Source: JAOTYV01 sp041557595
GTDB lineage: Bacteria; Pseudomonadota; Alphaproteobacteria; UBA8366
Direction of reading: 5' to 3'
DNA: 16,959 bases
Assembly (NCBI GenBank): GCA_041557595.1
Contig: JBFFGE010000099.1
Location: 1-16,959, forward strand
How positions within the stretch are numbered: the first letter of the stretch is position 1; each line of letters starts with the position of its first letter. Positions 1 to 8,360 of the stretch are shown piece by piece. The translations under genes and the position numbers were made by a program. The notes under the pieces were generated by a model. That model saw only the letters and a list, made by a program, of their open reading frames with translations. It was not told the origin of the DNA and did not search any database.

Positions 1-1
1 G

Positions 2-427
2 GTCGGCGCGGCCGACCTGAAGACCGTCACCAAGCGGGCGCCGACGGCGGCGGAGACCGCCGATCTGCTGTTCGCCTTCACTGTGTGCAAGCACGTCAAA
101 TCGAATGCCATCATCTACGTCAAGGATGGCGCCACGGTCGGCATCGGCGCCGGGCAGATGAGCCGTGTCGACTCGTCGCGCATCGCCGCGCTGAAATCCC
201 GCGAGGCGGCGGAAGCCGCCGGCGAAAAAGGCAGCCGGACCGAAGGCTCGGCGGTGGCGTCGGACGCGTTCTTTCCGTTCGCCGACGGCCTGCTGGCCGC
301 GGTCGACGCGGGCGCGACCGCCGTTGCCCAGCCCGGCGGCTCGATTCGCGACGACGAAGTCATCGCCGCGGCGGATGATGCCGGCATCGCCATGGTGTTC
401 ACCGGCATGCGCCATTTCCGACACTGA
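2..427 (+). CDS. purH: PurH, C-terminal part (AICAR transformylase / IMP cyclohydrolase), 5' truncated by window edge
   Basis: The reading frame is open from base 2 and gives about 141 residues, the C-terminal end of the roughly 530-residue bifunctional purine enzyme. The visible part belongs to the AICAR formyltransferase domain, which transfers a formyl group from 10-formyl-THF to AICAR; the IMP cyclohydrolase domain lies upstream, outside the window. Family landmarks seen in order are the CKHVKSNAI block, the GIGAGQMSRVDS block, the SDAFFPFADG block, the QPGGSIRDDEVI block, and the characteristic C-terminus TGMRHFRH just before the TGA stop. The fit is continuous with no frameshift. The cytosolic role in the last two steps of IMP synthesis is established for the family. 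A ybjQ-type gene follows 39 nt downstream on the same strand and may be co-transcribed. Confidence 0.97.
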   Translation, partial: VGAADLKTVTKRAPTAAETADLLFAFTVCKHVKSNAIIYVKDGATVGIGAGQMSRVDSSRIAALKSREAAEAAGEKGSRTEGSAVASDAFFPFADGLLAAVDAGATAVAQPGGSIRDDEVIAAADDAGIAMVFTGMRHFRH

Positions 428-466
428 CCGGGGCGCACATCCCGCAACCGCACGAAGGAGACCGTC

Positions 467-787
467 ATGCTCGTCACCACCACGCCGACCCTGGAAGGCC
501 GCAAGGTCACCGAGTATCTCGGTCTATGTTCCGGCGAGGCGATCTGCGGCGCCAATGTCTTCCGTGATCTGTTCGCCAGCGTGCGCGACATCGTCGGCGG
601 CCGTTCGGGCGCCTATGAAACCGTGCTGCGCGAAGGCAAGGAGTTGGCGATCGCCGATATGTGCACGCAGGCCGCCGAGATGGGGGCCAACGCGGTGATC
701 GGCGTCAGCCTGGATTACGAGGTGCTCGGCGAGAAGGCCGGCATGCTGATGGTCGCAGTCAGCGGCACCGCGGTGCGGGTGGATTAG
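467..787 (+). CDS. ybjQ: YbjQ/UPF0145 family protein
   Basis: The product is 106 residues, the usual length of the YbjQ (UPF0145) family of small soluble proteins, sometimes labelled heavy-metal-binding domain proteins; the biochemical function is not established. It matches E. coli YbjQ almost end to end as I remember it: TTPTLEGRKVTEYLG at the N-terminus, then GEAICGANVFRD, VRDIVGGRSGAYE, a GANAVIGVSLDYE strand, and LMVAVSGTAV near the C-terminus. The start is the ATG at 467, preceded by GAAGGAG at 454-460 with 6 nt spacing. The gene lies 39 nt after purH on the same strand and ends 7 nt before the stop of a convergent membrane-protein gene. Family assignment is firm; any role in metal binding is only by family label. 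Confidence 0.93.
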   Translation: MLVTTTPTLEGRKVTEYLGLCSGEAICGANVFRDLFASVRDIVGGRSGAYETVLREGKELAIADMCTQAAEMGANAVIGVSLDYEVLGEKAGMLMVAVSGTAVRVD

Positions 788-794
788 GGTCGAT

Positions 795-1679
795 CTACGC
801 CGGATCGAGCGCGCCGGTCGACAGCGCCGACGACGATGCCCGTCGGCCCGCCACCGCCAGCGACAACAGCGACAGCACGGTGCCGGTCGAGACGATCAGG
901 ATGACGAAGCAGGCCGCGTGCAGCGCCGCCGCGGGATACAGCATCGGCGTTCCTGCCGCCGAATGCGCCGCCGCCGTCGCCGCGAGGCTGACCAGTTCCG
1001 GCGGCAGCAGCACCAGGATCGAGGCGGCGGCCAATCGCCAGCCATTGTTCCGGCTGAGCCGCCAGGCCTCCCTGAGCGGCCGGCCTTGATCGGTGGCGAT
1101 CGCCGGCAGCACCAGCGATAGCCGGACCGAGACATAGACCGCCGCGATCATGCCGCACAGAAATCCGGCGACCGAGAGCAGGGTGAACTGCCCGGCCCGG
1201 CCGAACGGCGGCAGCTCGACCGACCCGGCGATCACGAAGCCCAGATTGGCGATCAGCAGGACCAGAAAACCGCCCGCCAGGACGGCCAGATAAGTCAGCA
1301 CCAGCACCGCCGCGAAGAACGCGCTGAGCAGCACCCAGAAACCGAGATAGCGCATTTCGCGCCGGCCGACCCGGGGCATGACCGGCACGGCGGCCGCGCC
1401 CCGATCGAGCATCACCACCCGATGCCAGGCGACCAGCAACACCACCGCGATCGCGGTTTGCGCGGAAAAAGTGAAGAGCAGCTCGGCCACCCTGGCCCGC
1501 GCCGGATCCGCCATCAGAGTGGCGATCCCGGGAATCGCGCCGCCGGCGACAAGGTCGACCAGAAAAAGCAGGAGCAGCGGCAACCAGCCGACCCGGATCA
1601 ACGCGCCCGGCCGCAGCAGCACGAAGCGGTAGCTCGCACCCACGGTCGACCAAACCGAGACTTTGTTGTCTCCGAGCAC
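795..1679 (-). CDS. Multipass integral membrane protein of unknown function
   Basis: This is a 294-residue protein if it starts at the GTG at 1679. The frame stays open to a TTG at 1736 (313 residues), but that TTG has no ribosome-binding site, while the GTG has AGGGGAG at 1684-1690 about 4 nt upstream. I count six or seven hydrophobic segments: an early leucine-rich one (WLPLLLLFLVDLVAGG), two close together around YLGFWVLLSAFFAAV and LAGGFLVLLIANLG, and a last one near the C-terminus. A short soluble stretch reading ATDQGRPLREAWRLSRNNGW recalls a loop found in several alphaproteobacterial membrane proteins of the YciC/GDPD-membrane-domain style, a weak resemblance. It lies downstream of gdh on the same strand, probably beyond a terminator, and converges on ybjQ. 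No catalytic motif is seen. Confidence 0.8.
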   Translation of the reverse strand: MLGDNKVSVWSTVGASYRFVLLRPGALIRVGWLPLLLLFLVDLVAGGAIPGIATLMADPARARVAELLFTFSAQTAIAVVLLVAWHRVVMLDRGAAAVPVMPRVGRREMRYLGFWVLLSAFFAAVLVLTYLAVLAGGFLVLLIANLGFVIAGSVELPPFGRAGQFTLLSVAGFLCGMIAAVYVSVRLSLVLPAIATDQGRPLREAWRLSRNNGWRLAAASILVLLPPELVSLAATAAAHSAAGTPMLYPAAALHAACFVILIVSTGTVLSLLSLAVAGRRASSSALSTGALDPA

Positions 1680-1683
1680 GGGA

Positions 1684-1690
1684 CTCCCCT
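1684..1690 (-). promoter_or_regulatory. Shine-Dalgarno sequence deciding the membrane-protein start
   Basis: Read on the minus strand, AGGGGAG lies about 4 nt before the GTG at 1679. The longer frame from the TTG at 1736 has no purine-rich site before it. This is the main reason for choosing the GTG start. Confidence 0.5.
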
Positions 1691-1756
1691 GGAAATTCGC
1701 GGCGTTCCGTATGGATTCCACGATTTTCCAGGGCAAACGTTAAGGATTGCTTGAAA

Positions 1757-1773
1757 TGGCGGCAACGCCGCCA
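1757..1773 (-). terminator. Candidate intrinsic terminator of the gdh transcript
   Basis: On the minus strand, 7 nt after the gdh stop codon, a perfect 7-bp GC-rich stem (TGGCGGC with GCCGCCA) closes a 3-nt GTT loop and is followed directly by TTTC. The stem is strong but the T-tract is only three bases long, so termination may be partial or Rho-assisted. It would separate gdh from the downstream membrane-protein gene. Confidence 0.5.
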
Positions 1774-1779
1774 GCCGCG

Positions 1780-4700
1780 TTACACCGCGACGAGGCCGCG
1801 CAATTCGCGATTTGCCACGGTCAGCATCGCCAGATCGACCGTGCCGTGCTGCTCAAGTTCGGCGACCATCTCCTCGACCCGGTGAATCGCTTCCTTGTTG
1901 GCGCCCACCCAGCCATCGATAGCCTTGGCGCCGCAACTGCCGTTGGTCAGCACCTTCTGCGTGAGGTCTCCCTGGGTTCCCCACATATCCTCGATGATCG
2001 CGGCCAGCGCCATCTGATGCCAGGGATTTTCCGGCGTCATGTTGTTGGCGTTGTGGCGCAACCAGTCGAGCTTGAAGCGATCGCCCAGCAGGAAATAGGT
2101 CTGGCCAATATCCGACACCGGCCGCTTTGCCATGTTGGCGATCTTGACGATGTCGCAGGTGGTCGACAGCGCCTTGAGTTGACCGATTTGCCGCGCCAGT
2201 TTCTTCGGCACGCCGGGCCGCGCGAACCGTCCGGCCCGCTCGCGCGTCTCCTCCATCTGATCGGGCGCCAGCAGCGCCTCCAGATTTTCGCGCAACACTT
2301 GCACGCCCGGACGGTATTGGTCGATGTGCTTCTTGATGTCCAGCGGTTGATCTCCGTTGCGCAGGAACCAGTGTGTCATCCGGTCGAGCGTGCGACCGGT
2401 CTCCGACAACATCTGAATTTGCGCCTTCGACGATGTGTGATTGTCGAGCGCTTCGATCTCGCGCCATAACGGCCGCAACTCGAAGACCTCGCGGACAATC
2501 GTATAGGCGCGCGCGATGTCGGCGACCGACCGGCCGGTGCGGTAGCGCATTTCGTTGATGAAGGTGGGACCGACGCGATTGATCATCGAGTTTGTCACCA
2601 CGGTCGCGATGATCTCGCGGCGCAGCCGGTGACGCTCGATCGCCTCCGCATGGTTCTTCTGCAGCGGTTTCGGGAAATACCGCGTGAGGTCCTCGCTGAG
2701 CATCGGATCGTCCGGCAGGTCCGATTCGAGCAGCCGCGCGTAATTCACGTTCTTCGAATAGGCCAGCAGGACCGACAGCTCGGGCCGCGTCAGCCCCTGG
2801 CGGGCCGCTTGCCGCTCGGCGATTTCCTCGTCATCGGGCAGGAACTCGACCTGCCGGTTCAGCAAGTCCGCACGCTCCAGCGCGCGCATCATGCGCTGTT
2901 GCTGATCGAGCACGCGATAGGATCGCGCTTGCGTCACGGACAGTGCCTGGCTCTGCTGATAATTGCTGCGCAACACCAGCGCCGCGACCTCGTTGGGCAT
3001 CTTGGCGAGCAGGCTGTCGCGCTGCTTCATGGTCATCTCGCCGCGCTGCACTACATCGCCCAGCGCGATCTTGATATTGACCTCGTGATCCGAGCAATCA
3101 ACGCCGGCGGAATTGTCGATCGAGTCGGTGTTAATGCATCCGCCCTTGCGCGCGAATTCGATGCGGCCGAGTTGCGTGGCGCCGAGATTGGCGCCCTCGC
3201 CGACGACCTTGCAGCGTAATGCTTCACCGTCGACACGGACCGAGTCGTTGGCGCGGTCGCCGGCGGCGGCATGGCTTTCGGTCGATGCCTTGATATACGT
3301 GCCGATGCCGCCGAACCACAGCAGGTCGACCTGCGCCAGCAGCATCGCATGGATCAACTCGCCCGGCGTCAATTCGTCCGCGGTGATTTCGAACAGCGCC
3401 TTCATCTCCGGCGAGATCTTGATCGACTTGGCGCTGCGCTCGAAGATGCCGCCGCCCTTGGAAATCAGGCTGGCATCATAATCGCCCCACCCCTTGGCCA
3501 GATCGAACAGACGCCGCCGTTCGGCGAAGGTCTTGGCGGGATCGGGATTGGGATCGACGACGATATGCATGTGATTGAACGCGCCGACCAGACAGATATG
3601 TTCCGACAGCAACATGCCGTTGCCGAACACGTCGCCCGACATATCGCCACAGCCGACCACGGTGAAATTCTCGCTCTGGATATCGCGTCCCATCTCGCGG
3701 AAATGGCGTTTGACCGATTCCCAGGCGCCACGGGCGGTAATGCCCATTTTCTTGTGGTCGTACCCGGCCGAGCCGCCCGACGCGAACGCGTCGTCCAGCC
3801 AGAAGCCGCGGGCGCGCGCCACCTCGTTGGCGTAGTCGGAGAATGTCGCCGTCCCCTTGTCCGCCGCCACGACGAGATAGGCATCGTCTTCGTCCTTGCG
3901 CAGCAGATCCTTCGGCGGAACCACCTCGTCGCCGGACAGGTTGTCGGTCACTTCGAGCATCGCGCTGATGAAGGTCTTGTAGACGGCGATACCTTCTTCC
4001 ATGAAGGCCTCGCGGTCCGACGGCGGCGGCGCCTTCTTGAGAACGAATCCGCCTTTCGAGCCGACCGGGACGATGACCGCGTTCTTGACCTGCTGCGCCT
4101 TGACGAGGCCGAGCACTTCGGTCCGGAAATCTTCGCGCCGGTCCGACCAGCGCAGCCCGCCACGCGCCACGAACCCGAATCGCAGATGGACGCCCTCGAA
4201 ACGCGGGCTGTAGACGAAGATTTCACGCAACGGCCGCGGCAGCGGCAGCTCGTCGATGTTGCGGCTGTCGAATTTGAAGGTGAGGTAAGGCATCGGCGCG
4301 CCCTCCTCGTCATGCTGGTAGAAATTGGTCCGCAGCGTCACCATCACCATGTTCAGATAGCGGCGGATAATGCGGTCCTCATCGAGGTTGCTGACCGCCT
4401 CCAGCCCCTCGTTGATTTCATCCGCGATCGTAATTTCCTCGACCTGGCGCTTGCCCGTGTATCCCGGATCGAACCGCGTATGGAACAGCTTGACGATGAG
4501 GCCCGCAAGCGCACCGTTCTTCGCCAGGGTTTCTTCCATGTATTCCTGGCTGAAAGGAATGCCGGCCTGTCGAAGATACTTGCAATAGGCGCGCAGAATG
4601 ACGACGTCGCGCCAGTGCAACTTGGCGCTGAGCACCAGCCGGTTGAAGCCGTCATCCTCCATTTCGCCACGCCAGATGCGCTCGAAGCTTTCGTGGAATC

Positions 4701-6609
4701 CGTCCCGGACGGAATCGAGGTCCGCCGCCGCGCCGTCGCTGGTAACCAGCCCGAAATCGTGGATGCGCACGACGGCATTGGCGCCCGCGGGCGCAATCTC
4801 GAACGGTATTTCGCTCATGACCTTGAGGCCCATGTTCTCCAACACGGGCAGGACGTCGGACAGGGTGAGCGCCTCGCCGACCTTATAGATCTTGAAACGC
4901 AGCTCGGGTTCCTCGGCGGCGGTCGAATGATACAGGTTCATCGCGAGGCCGCCATGCACCAGCGCCGCCTCGATCTGACTGGCGTCGACGATTGCGGTTT
5001 GTGCGCTCGAGCGTTCGCGGTACGCGGTCGGAAAGGCCTCGGCATAGCGGCGGTAAACCCGGTTTCCGGCTTCCTCGCCATGGCTTTCCGCCAACACTTC
5101 CTGCAGCCGGTCGGACCAGGTGCGCCCGGCATCTTTCAATCGCGCCTCGATCTTGCGGATGTCGTAGTCGGGAATCGCGCCCGGCCTGGTGGCAATCGTG
5201 AAGTGCAGCCGGCCGAGCGGATCGTCGCCGAATTGGGCGTTGTGCTGGGCGACGATGCCGTTGAATTCGGCCGCGAGAATCGATTCGAAGCCGCGCCGCA
5301 GCGCCGGATTGTACCGCTCGCGCGGAACATAGACAAAAGCCGAGACGAAGCGCTCGAACGGATCGCGGCGGACGAACAACGCAACGCGCTGGCGTTCCTG
5401 CAGATTGACGACGCCAATGCCGATTTCCTCGAGCGTATCGGCTTCGATCTGCAACAACTCGTCGCGCGGAAAATTTTCCAGCACATGCATCAGCGCCTTG
5501 CCGCTGTGGCTGCGCGGATCGAACCCGGACCGGGACATGACCTCGTCAACCTTGCGACGCAGCACCGGAATGCGGCGCGGACTCATGCTGTAGGCGGCCG
5601 ATGTGAACAAGCCGACGAAAACCGATTCGCCGATGACCTTGCCGTCCTTGTCGAATTTCTTGACCGCGATGGCGTCGAGCGGCGCCGGCCGGTGCACCGT
5701 CGAGCGCAGGCTCGACTTGGTGATCAGCAGCGGCTGCGGCTTCTGCAGGAAGTCCTGCACCTCGGGCGGCATCTTGCCCATTTGGCGCAGGCCCGAAAAG
5801 ACCTCGACCGCATCGTCGCGAAGAATGCCGAGACCGGATTTCGGCGCCACCGCGACCGATGTCTTGCTCCCCTGTTGCGCGATGTCGATTTCGCGGCACC
5901 CGATCAGGGTGAAGTTGTTGTCGTGGATCCATTCGAGGAACGAAATCGCCTCGGCGAGTTCTTCTTCCGGCACCGGCGGCGGAGTCTTCCTGAGCGTTTT
6001 CGTCACCTCCGATACCCGCGCCAGCATCTTCGGCCAATCCTCGACCGCCAGGCGGACGTCGCCGAGAATGCGGCTCACATTTTCCTCGATCTCGCGCAAC
6101 GCCTCGGGCGAGGTTTGCTCCTCGACCTGAATCTGCATATGGGATTCGCAGATCCACTTGTCGTCATCGGTCGCGCCGGTATCGAGCGCGGTCAGTTTGC
6201 CCGCGCCGTCCCGGCGCGCGTTGAAGATCGGATGAACCACCAGATGAACGGTCAGATTGCTGACGTTCAGCTCCATCGTGACCGAATCGACCAGAAACGG
6301 CATGTCGTCGTTCACGATCTCGATGATGGTGTGCGGCGCGCTCCAGCCGTCTTTCTTGGGTTGCGGATTGTAGGCCCGGACCTTTGCCTGGTTCGGCTTG
6401 CGGCCGGCGGCGAATTGCATCAGGGACAGCGCGGCGCCATAGAGGTCTTCCGGCGTACTTTCCAGGATGTCGTCCGCCAGAACGCCGGCGTAAAATTCGC
6501 GGATATAGAGTTCCGCTTGCGCCGCCTTGCGCCCCGTTAGGCGCTTTTTCGCGAGCGCCACGATCTTTGCGATGTGTTTATTCTTAAGCGCGTCCACCCG
6601 AGAGGCCAT
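1780..6609 (-). CDS. gdhB: NAD-specific glutamate dehydrogenase, large 180-kDa class (Bac_GDH family)
   Basis: The product is 1609 residues, close to the family's usual 1600-1620. It catalyses oxidative deamination of glutamate to 2-oxoglutarate and ammonium with NAD+, normally catabolic and cytosolic. The first ~700 residues form the regulatory N-terminal half with ACT-like segments (for example NDDMPFLVDSVTMELN near residue 100). The dehydrogenase core follows: GGLRWSDRREDFRTEVLGL at about 816, VPVGSKGGF with the catalytic-site lysine at about 850, AADKGTATFSD at about 913, GGSAGYDHKKMGITARGAW at about 943, the dinucleotide-binding region VVGCGDMSGDVFGNGML at about 982, then GEGANLGATQLGRIE and CINTDSIDNSAGVDCSDHEVN. 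A C-terminal helical domain follows. The ATG start has GGAG at 6618-6621, 8 nt upstream. In Caulobacter the orthologue is called GdhZ. The frame is intact; a long antisense frame over it is a shadow. Confidence 0.96.
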   Translation of the reverse strand: MASRVDALKNKHIAKIVALAKKRLTGRKAAQAELYIREFYAGVLADDILESTPEDLYGAALSLMQFAAGRKPNQAKVRAYNPQPKKDGWSAPHTIIEIVNDDMPFLVDSVTMELNVSNLTVHLVVHPIFNARRDGAGKLTALDTGATDDDKWICESHMQIQVEEQTSPEALREIEENVSRILGDVRLAVEDWPKMLARVSEVTKTLRKTPPPVPEEELAEAISFLEWIHDNNFTLIGCREIDIAQQGSKTSVAVAPKSGLGILRDDAVEVFSGLRQMGKMPPEVQDFLQKPQPLLITKSSLRSTVHRPAPLDAIAVKKFDKDGKVIGESVFVGLFTSAAYSMSPRRIPVLRRKVDEVMSRSGFDPRSHSGKALMHVLENFPRDELLQIEADTLEEIGIGVVNLQERQRVALFVRRDPFERFVSAFVYVPRERYNPALRRGFESILAAEFNGIVAQHNAQFGDDPLGRLHFTIATRPGAIPDYDIRKIEARLKDAGRTWSDRLQEVLAESHGEEAGNRVYRRYAEAFPTAYRERSSAQTAIVDASQIEAALVHGGLAMNLYHSTAAEEPELRFKIYKVGEALTLSDVLPVLENMGLKVMSEIPFEIAPAGANAVVRIHDFGLVTSDGAAADLDSVRDGFHESFERIWRGEMEDDGFNRLVLSAKLHWRDVVILRAYCKYLRQAGIPFSQEYMEETLAKNGALAGLIVKLFHTRFDPGYTGKRQVEEITIADEINEGLEAVSNLDEDRIIRRYLNMVMVTLRTNFYQHDEEGAPMPYLTFKFDSRNIDELPLPRPLREIFVYSPRFEGVHLRFGFVARGGLRWSDRREDFRTEVLGLVKAQQVKNAVIVPVGSKGGFVLKKAPPPSDREAFMEEGIAVYKTFISAMLEVTDNLSGDEVVPPKDLLRKDEDDAYLVVAADKGTATFSDYANEVARARGFWLDDAFASGGSAGYDHKKMGITARGAWESVKRHFREMGRDIQSENFTVVGCGDMSGDVFGNGMLLSEHICLVGAFNHMHIVVDPNPDPAKTFAERRRLFDLAKGWGDYDASLISKGGGIFERSAKSIKISPEMKALFEITADELTPGELIHAMLLAQVDLLWFGGIGTYIKASTESHAAAGDRANDSVRVDGEALRCKVVGEGANLGATQLGRIEFARKGGCINTDSIDNSAGVDCSDHEVNIKIALGDVVQRGEMTMKQRDSLLAKMPNEVAALVLRSNYQQSQALSVTQARSYRVLDQQQRMMRALERADLLNRQVEFLPDDEEIAERQAARQGLTRPELSVLLAYSKNVNYARLLESDLPDDPMLSEDLTRYFPKPLQKNHAEAIERHRLRREIIATVVTNSMINRVGPTFINEMRYRTGRSVADIARAYTIVREVFELRPLWREIEALDNHTSSKAQIQMLSETGRTLDRMTHWFLRNGDQPLDIKKHIDQYRPGVQVLRENLEALLAPDQMEETRERAGRFARPGVPKKLARQIGQLKALSTTCDIVKIANMAKRPVSDIGQTYFLLGDRFKLDWLRHNANNMTPENPWHQMALAAIIEDMWGTQGDLTQKVLTNGSCGAKAIDGWVGANKEAIHRVEEMVAELEQHGTVDLAMLTVANRELRGLVAV

Positions 6610-6621
6610 GCCTGTAGCTCC

Positions 6622-6869
6622 GACAAATGTTTCTGAAGTTGCCGCGTAATATTGGGATGAGGAAAGGCGTTTTTAGTACTCCTCTAGCATTTCATTATGG
6701 TTTATGCGCCTTAATTTTCCATTACTGATTGCTGCACAAAAGTCACCGGAATTATCCGAACCCCGCACGCAGGACGCATTCGCGCCCGCCCGTCGCATCG
6801 GCATCACCCTCTCCTGCAACCGGGCGTTGCCCGCAAGCACTTACGTCAAAAATCGTTTCGCCGTTTGCC
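6622..6869 (-). promoter_or_regulatory. Intergenic region with the probable gdh promoter
   Basis: This is the ~260-nt gap between the CoA-transferase subunit B stop and gdh, both leftward. The part nearest gdh (about 6640-6740) is clearly richer in A and T than the surroundings, as expected for a promoter. Minus-strand -10-like hexamers are visible (CATAAT at about 6693-6698, GATAAT further upstream), but none has a convincing -35 partner at proper spacing, so I do not name an exact promoter. An inverted repeat CGGGC-gtt-GCCCG at 6821-6833 has no T-tract. No gene is seen here. Confidence 0.35.
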
Positions 6870-7559
6870 TCAGGCCGCGATCGTGCGGACCTCGGACGGC
6901 AGAATCAGCTTTGCGTCGCAGGCGGCCTGGACATCGTCCACCGTCAACCCCGGCGCGACCTCCTCGAGCACGAAGCCGTCGGGCGTCACCGACAGCACCG
7001 CCATGTCGGTGTAGACGCGGGTGACGACGCCGAGCGCGGTCGGCGGATAGGTCAGCCGGTCGACCACCTTGGGCGTCCCGTCTTTCGACACATGGGTCAT
7101 GATCGCGAAGACCTGCTTGGCGCCGACCGCGATATCCATCGCGCCGCCGATATTGCCCGAGCTTGCGCCCGGCACCTTCCAATTGGCCAAATCGCCGTTC
7201 GACGCCACCTGGTAGGCGCCGAGTACCGCGCAGTCGAGCCGGCCGCCGCGCGCCAGCGAAAACGAATCCGCATGATGGACATAGGCGCCGCCGGGCATCA
7301 GCGTCACCGGCCCCTTGCCCGCGCTCATCAGGTCACGGTCGATGTCTTCTTCGCGCTCCGGCGGCGGCCCCATGCCGATGATGCCGTTCTCGCTGTGCAG
7401 GATCACATCCCGCTCCTTCGGCACATAGGCCACGGCCTGGGTCGGGATACCGATGCCGATATTGACCACCCAATCGGCCTCGAGGTCCTGCGCCAGCCGT
7501 TTGGCCATTTGGTCGCGGCTGAGCAGCGGTTTGTCGGGCGCGGTCACTTTTACGGTCAT
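6870..7559 (-). CDS. 3-oxoacid CoA-transferase subunit B (PcaJ/ScoB-like)
   Basis: From the ATG at 7559 the product has 229 residues, typical for beta subunits of class I CoA-transferases, which move CoA from a donor such as succinyl-CoA to a 3-oxo acid. The catalytic glutamate is in HSENGIIGMG (E57), the residue that forms the glutamyl-CoA thioester. Other landmarks are VNIGIGIPT at about 32-40, PGGAYVHHADSFS, a GDLANWKVPG segment, GGAMDIAVGAKQVF and RVYTDMAVLSVTP, all close to PcaJ of the beta-ketoadipate pathway. An in-frame GTG at 7571 would add four residues but has no ribosome-binding site. The gene starts 4 nt after subunit A ends, so translation is probably coupled. No other ketoadipate or ketone-body genes are nearby, so the acid acted on is unassigned. 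Confidence 0.92.
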   Translation of the reverse strand: MTVKVTAPDKPLLSRDQMAKRLAQDLEADWVVNIGIGIPTQAVAYVPKERDVILHSENGIIGMGPPPEREEDIDRDLMSAGKGPVTLMPGGAYVHHADSFSLARGGRLDCAVLGAYQVASNGDLANWKVPGASSGNIGGAMDIAVGAKQVFAIMTHVSKDGTPKVVDRLTYPPTALGVVTRVYTDMAVLSVTPDGFVLEEVAPGLTVDDVQAACDAKLILPSEVRTIAA

Positions 7560-7563
7560 CGCT

Positions 7564-8229
7564 TCATCCACCGGTTACATAAAAACAATCGACATAGACG
7601 CTGGGCGTCACGATGGCTTCGGGGTCGAGCGCATCCATCGGCACCTCCTCGGACACTTCGGCGATGGTGAAGTCGGCGGCCATCGCCATGACCGGATTGA
7701 TATTCCGGGCCGCCTTGCGATAGATCAGATTGCCGCGCGGATCCACCTTGTAGGCCTTGATCAGCGCGAAGTCGCCGCGCAGCGGTTTCTCCAGAATGTA
7801 TTTCTTGCCGTCGACCTCGAACTCCGGCTTGCCTTCGGCGATTTCGGTGCCGACGCCGGTCGGCGTCAGGAAGCCACCGAGCCCGGCGCCCGCATTGCGC
7901 ATGCGTTCGGCCATGGTGCCCTGCGGCACCACTTCGAGATCGACCTTGCCGGCGGCGTACATCTCCTTGAAGACATGCGACTCGCTGGCGAACGGGAAGC
8001 TGCAGATCATCTTGCCGACGCAGCCTTCCTCGAGCAGCCGGGCGATGCCGGTGTGCCCGGTGCCCGCATTGTTGTTGACGATGGTCAGGCCGCGCAGCCC
8101 GCTGCTGCAGACCCCTTCGATCAATTGTTCCGGCACGCCGCCATATCCGAATCCGCCGATCAGGACGATCGATTCGTCGCGCAAATGGGAAATGGCTTCT
8201 TCGAGGCTCGCGGCCTTCTTTTTCTTCAT
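7564..8229 (-). CDS. 3-oxoacid CoA-transferase subunit A (PcaI/ScoA-like)
   Basis: From the ATG at 8229 the product has 221 residues, the usual alpha-subunit length. It carries the glycine-rich GGFGYGGVPEQLI motif at about 24-36, NNNAGTGHTGIARLL, the VPQGTMAERMRNAGAG stretch, FLTPTGVGTEIAEGK, and the ALIKAYKVDPRGNLIYRKAARN segment followed by PVMAMAA, all strongly like PcaI and ScoA. Together with subunit B it forms the heteromeric cytosolic enzyme. The frame stays open further upstream, to 8394, but that part is arginine-rich and unlike the family. The chosen ATG overlaps the TGA stop of the 44-codon ORF upstream (ATGA junction), which supports coupled translation; a GGAG at 8242-8245 is about 12 nt away, rather far. 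Confidence 0.92.
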   Translation of the reverse strand: MKKKKAASLEEAISHLRDESIVLIGGFGYGGVPEQLIEGVCSSGLRGLTIVNNNAGTGHTGIARLLEEGCVGKMICSFPFASESHVFKEMYAAGKVDLEVVPQGTMAERMRNAGAGLGGFLTPTGVGTEIAEGKPEFEVDGKKYILEKPLRGDFALIKAYKVDPRGNLIYRKAARNINPVMAMAADFTIAEVSEEVPMDALDPEAIVTPSVYVDCFYVTGG

Positions 8230-8360
8230 CCTGCTTCGGCACTCCGTTTTAGCGCGAGACGGATGTCCCCGGTCTGAATCGTCAGCGCAGCGATATTCTT
8301 GCGCTTCGAGGCCTCCTGAATCAACCGCGCAATGTGCCGAACGGCGCGCCCGCCGCTCAT
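8226..8360 (-). CDS. Small ORF, 44 residues, resembling the BCCP N-terminal arm
   Basis: This short frame runs ATG (8360) to TGA (8226-8228). It overlaps the upstream 57-codon ORF by ATGA and its own stop overlaps the ATG of CoA-transferase subunit A in the same way, so it fills the space between them exactly. The sequence has a predicted helix (RHIARLIQEASKRKNI) followed by a strand pair (ALTIQTGDIRLALKR). That order and spacing resemble the first ~35 residues of AccB, the biotin carboxyl carrier protein (helix, then a LxIxxGD-xRL-like turn), but there is no biotinyl domain and no MKM biotinylation site. Coding status rests on the overlaps and on similarity to its neighbour; no function is claimed. 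Confidence 0.6.
   Translation of the reverse strand: MSGGRAVRHIARLIQEASKRKNIAALTIQTGDIRLALKRSAEAG

Noticed and set aside
784..1653. A 289-codon minus-strand frame overlapping the membrane-protein gene
   Set aside because: It is Gly/Arg/Ala-rich without membrane segments or domains; the other frame has clear hydrophobic helices and a ribosome-binding site.
3271..6540. A 1089-codon open frame on the plus strand inside gdh
   Set aside because: It is antisense to a gene with family motifs throughout. Long antisense frames are common in GC-rich DNA, and this one shows no recognisable domain.
6821..6833. CGGGC-gtt-GCCCG hairpin downstream of CoA-transferase subunit B as terminator
   Set aside because: The stem is only 5 bp, without a T-tract and about 37 nt past the stop; not enough for a call.
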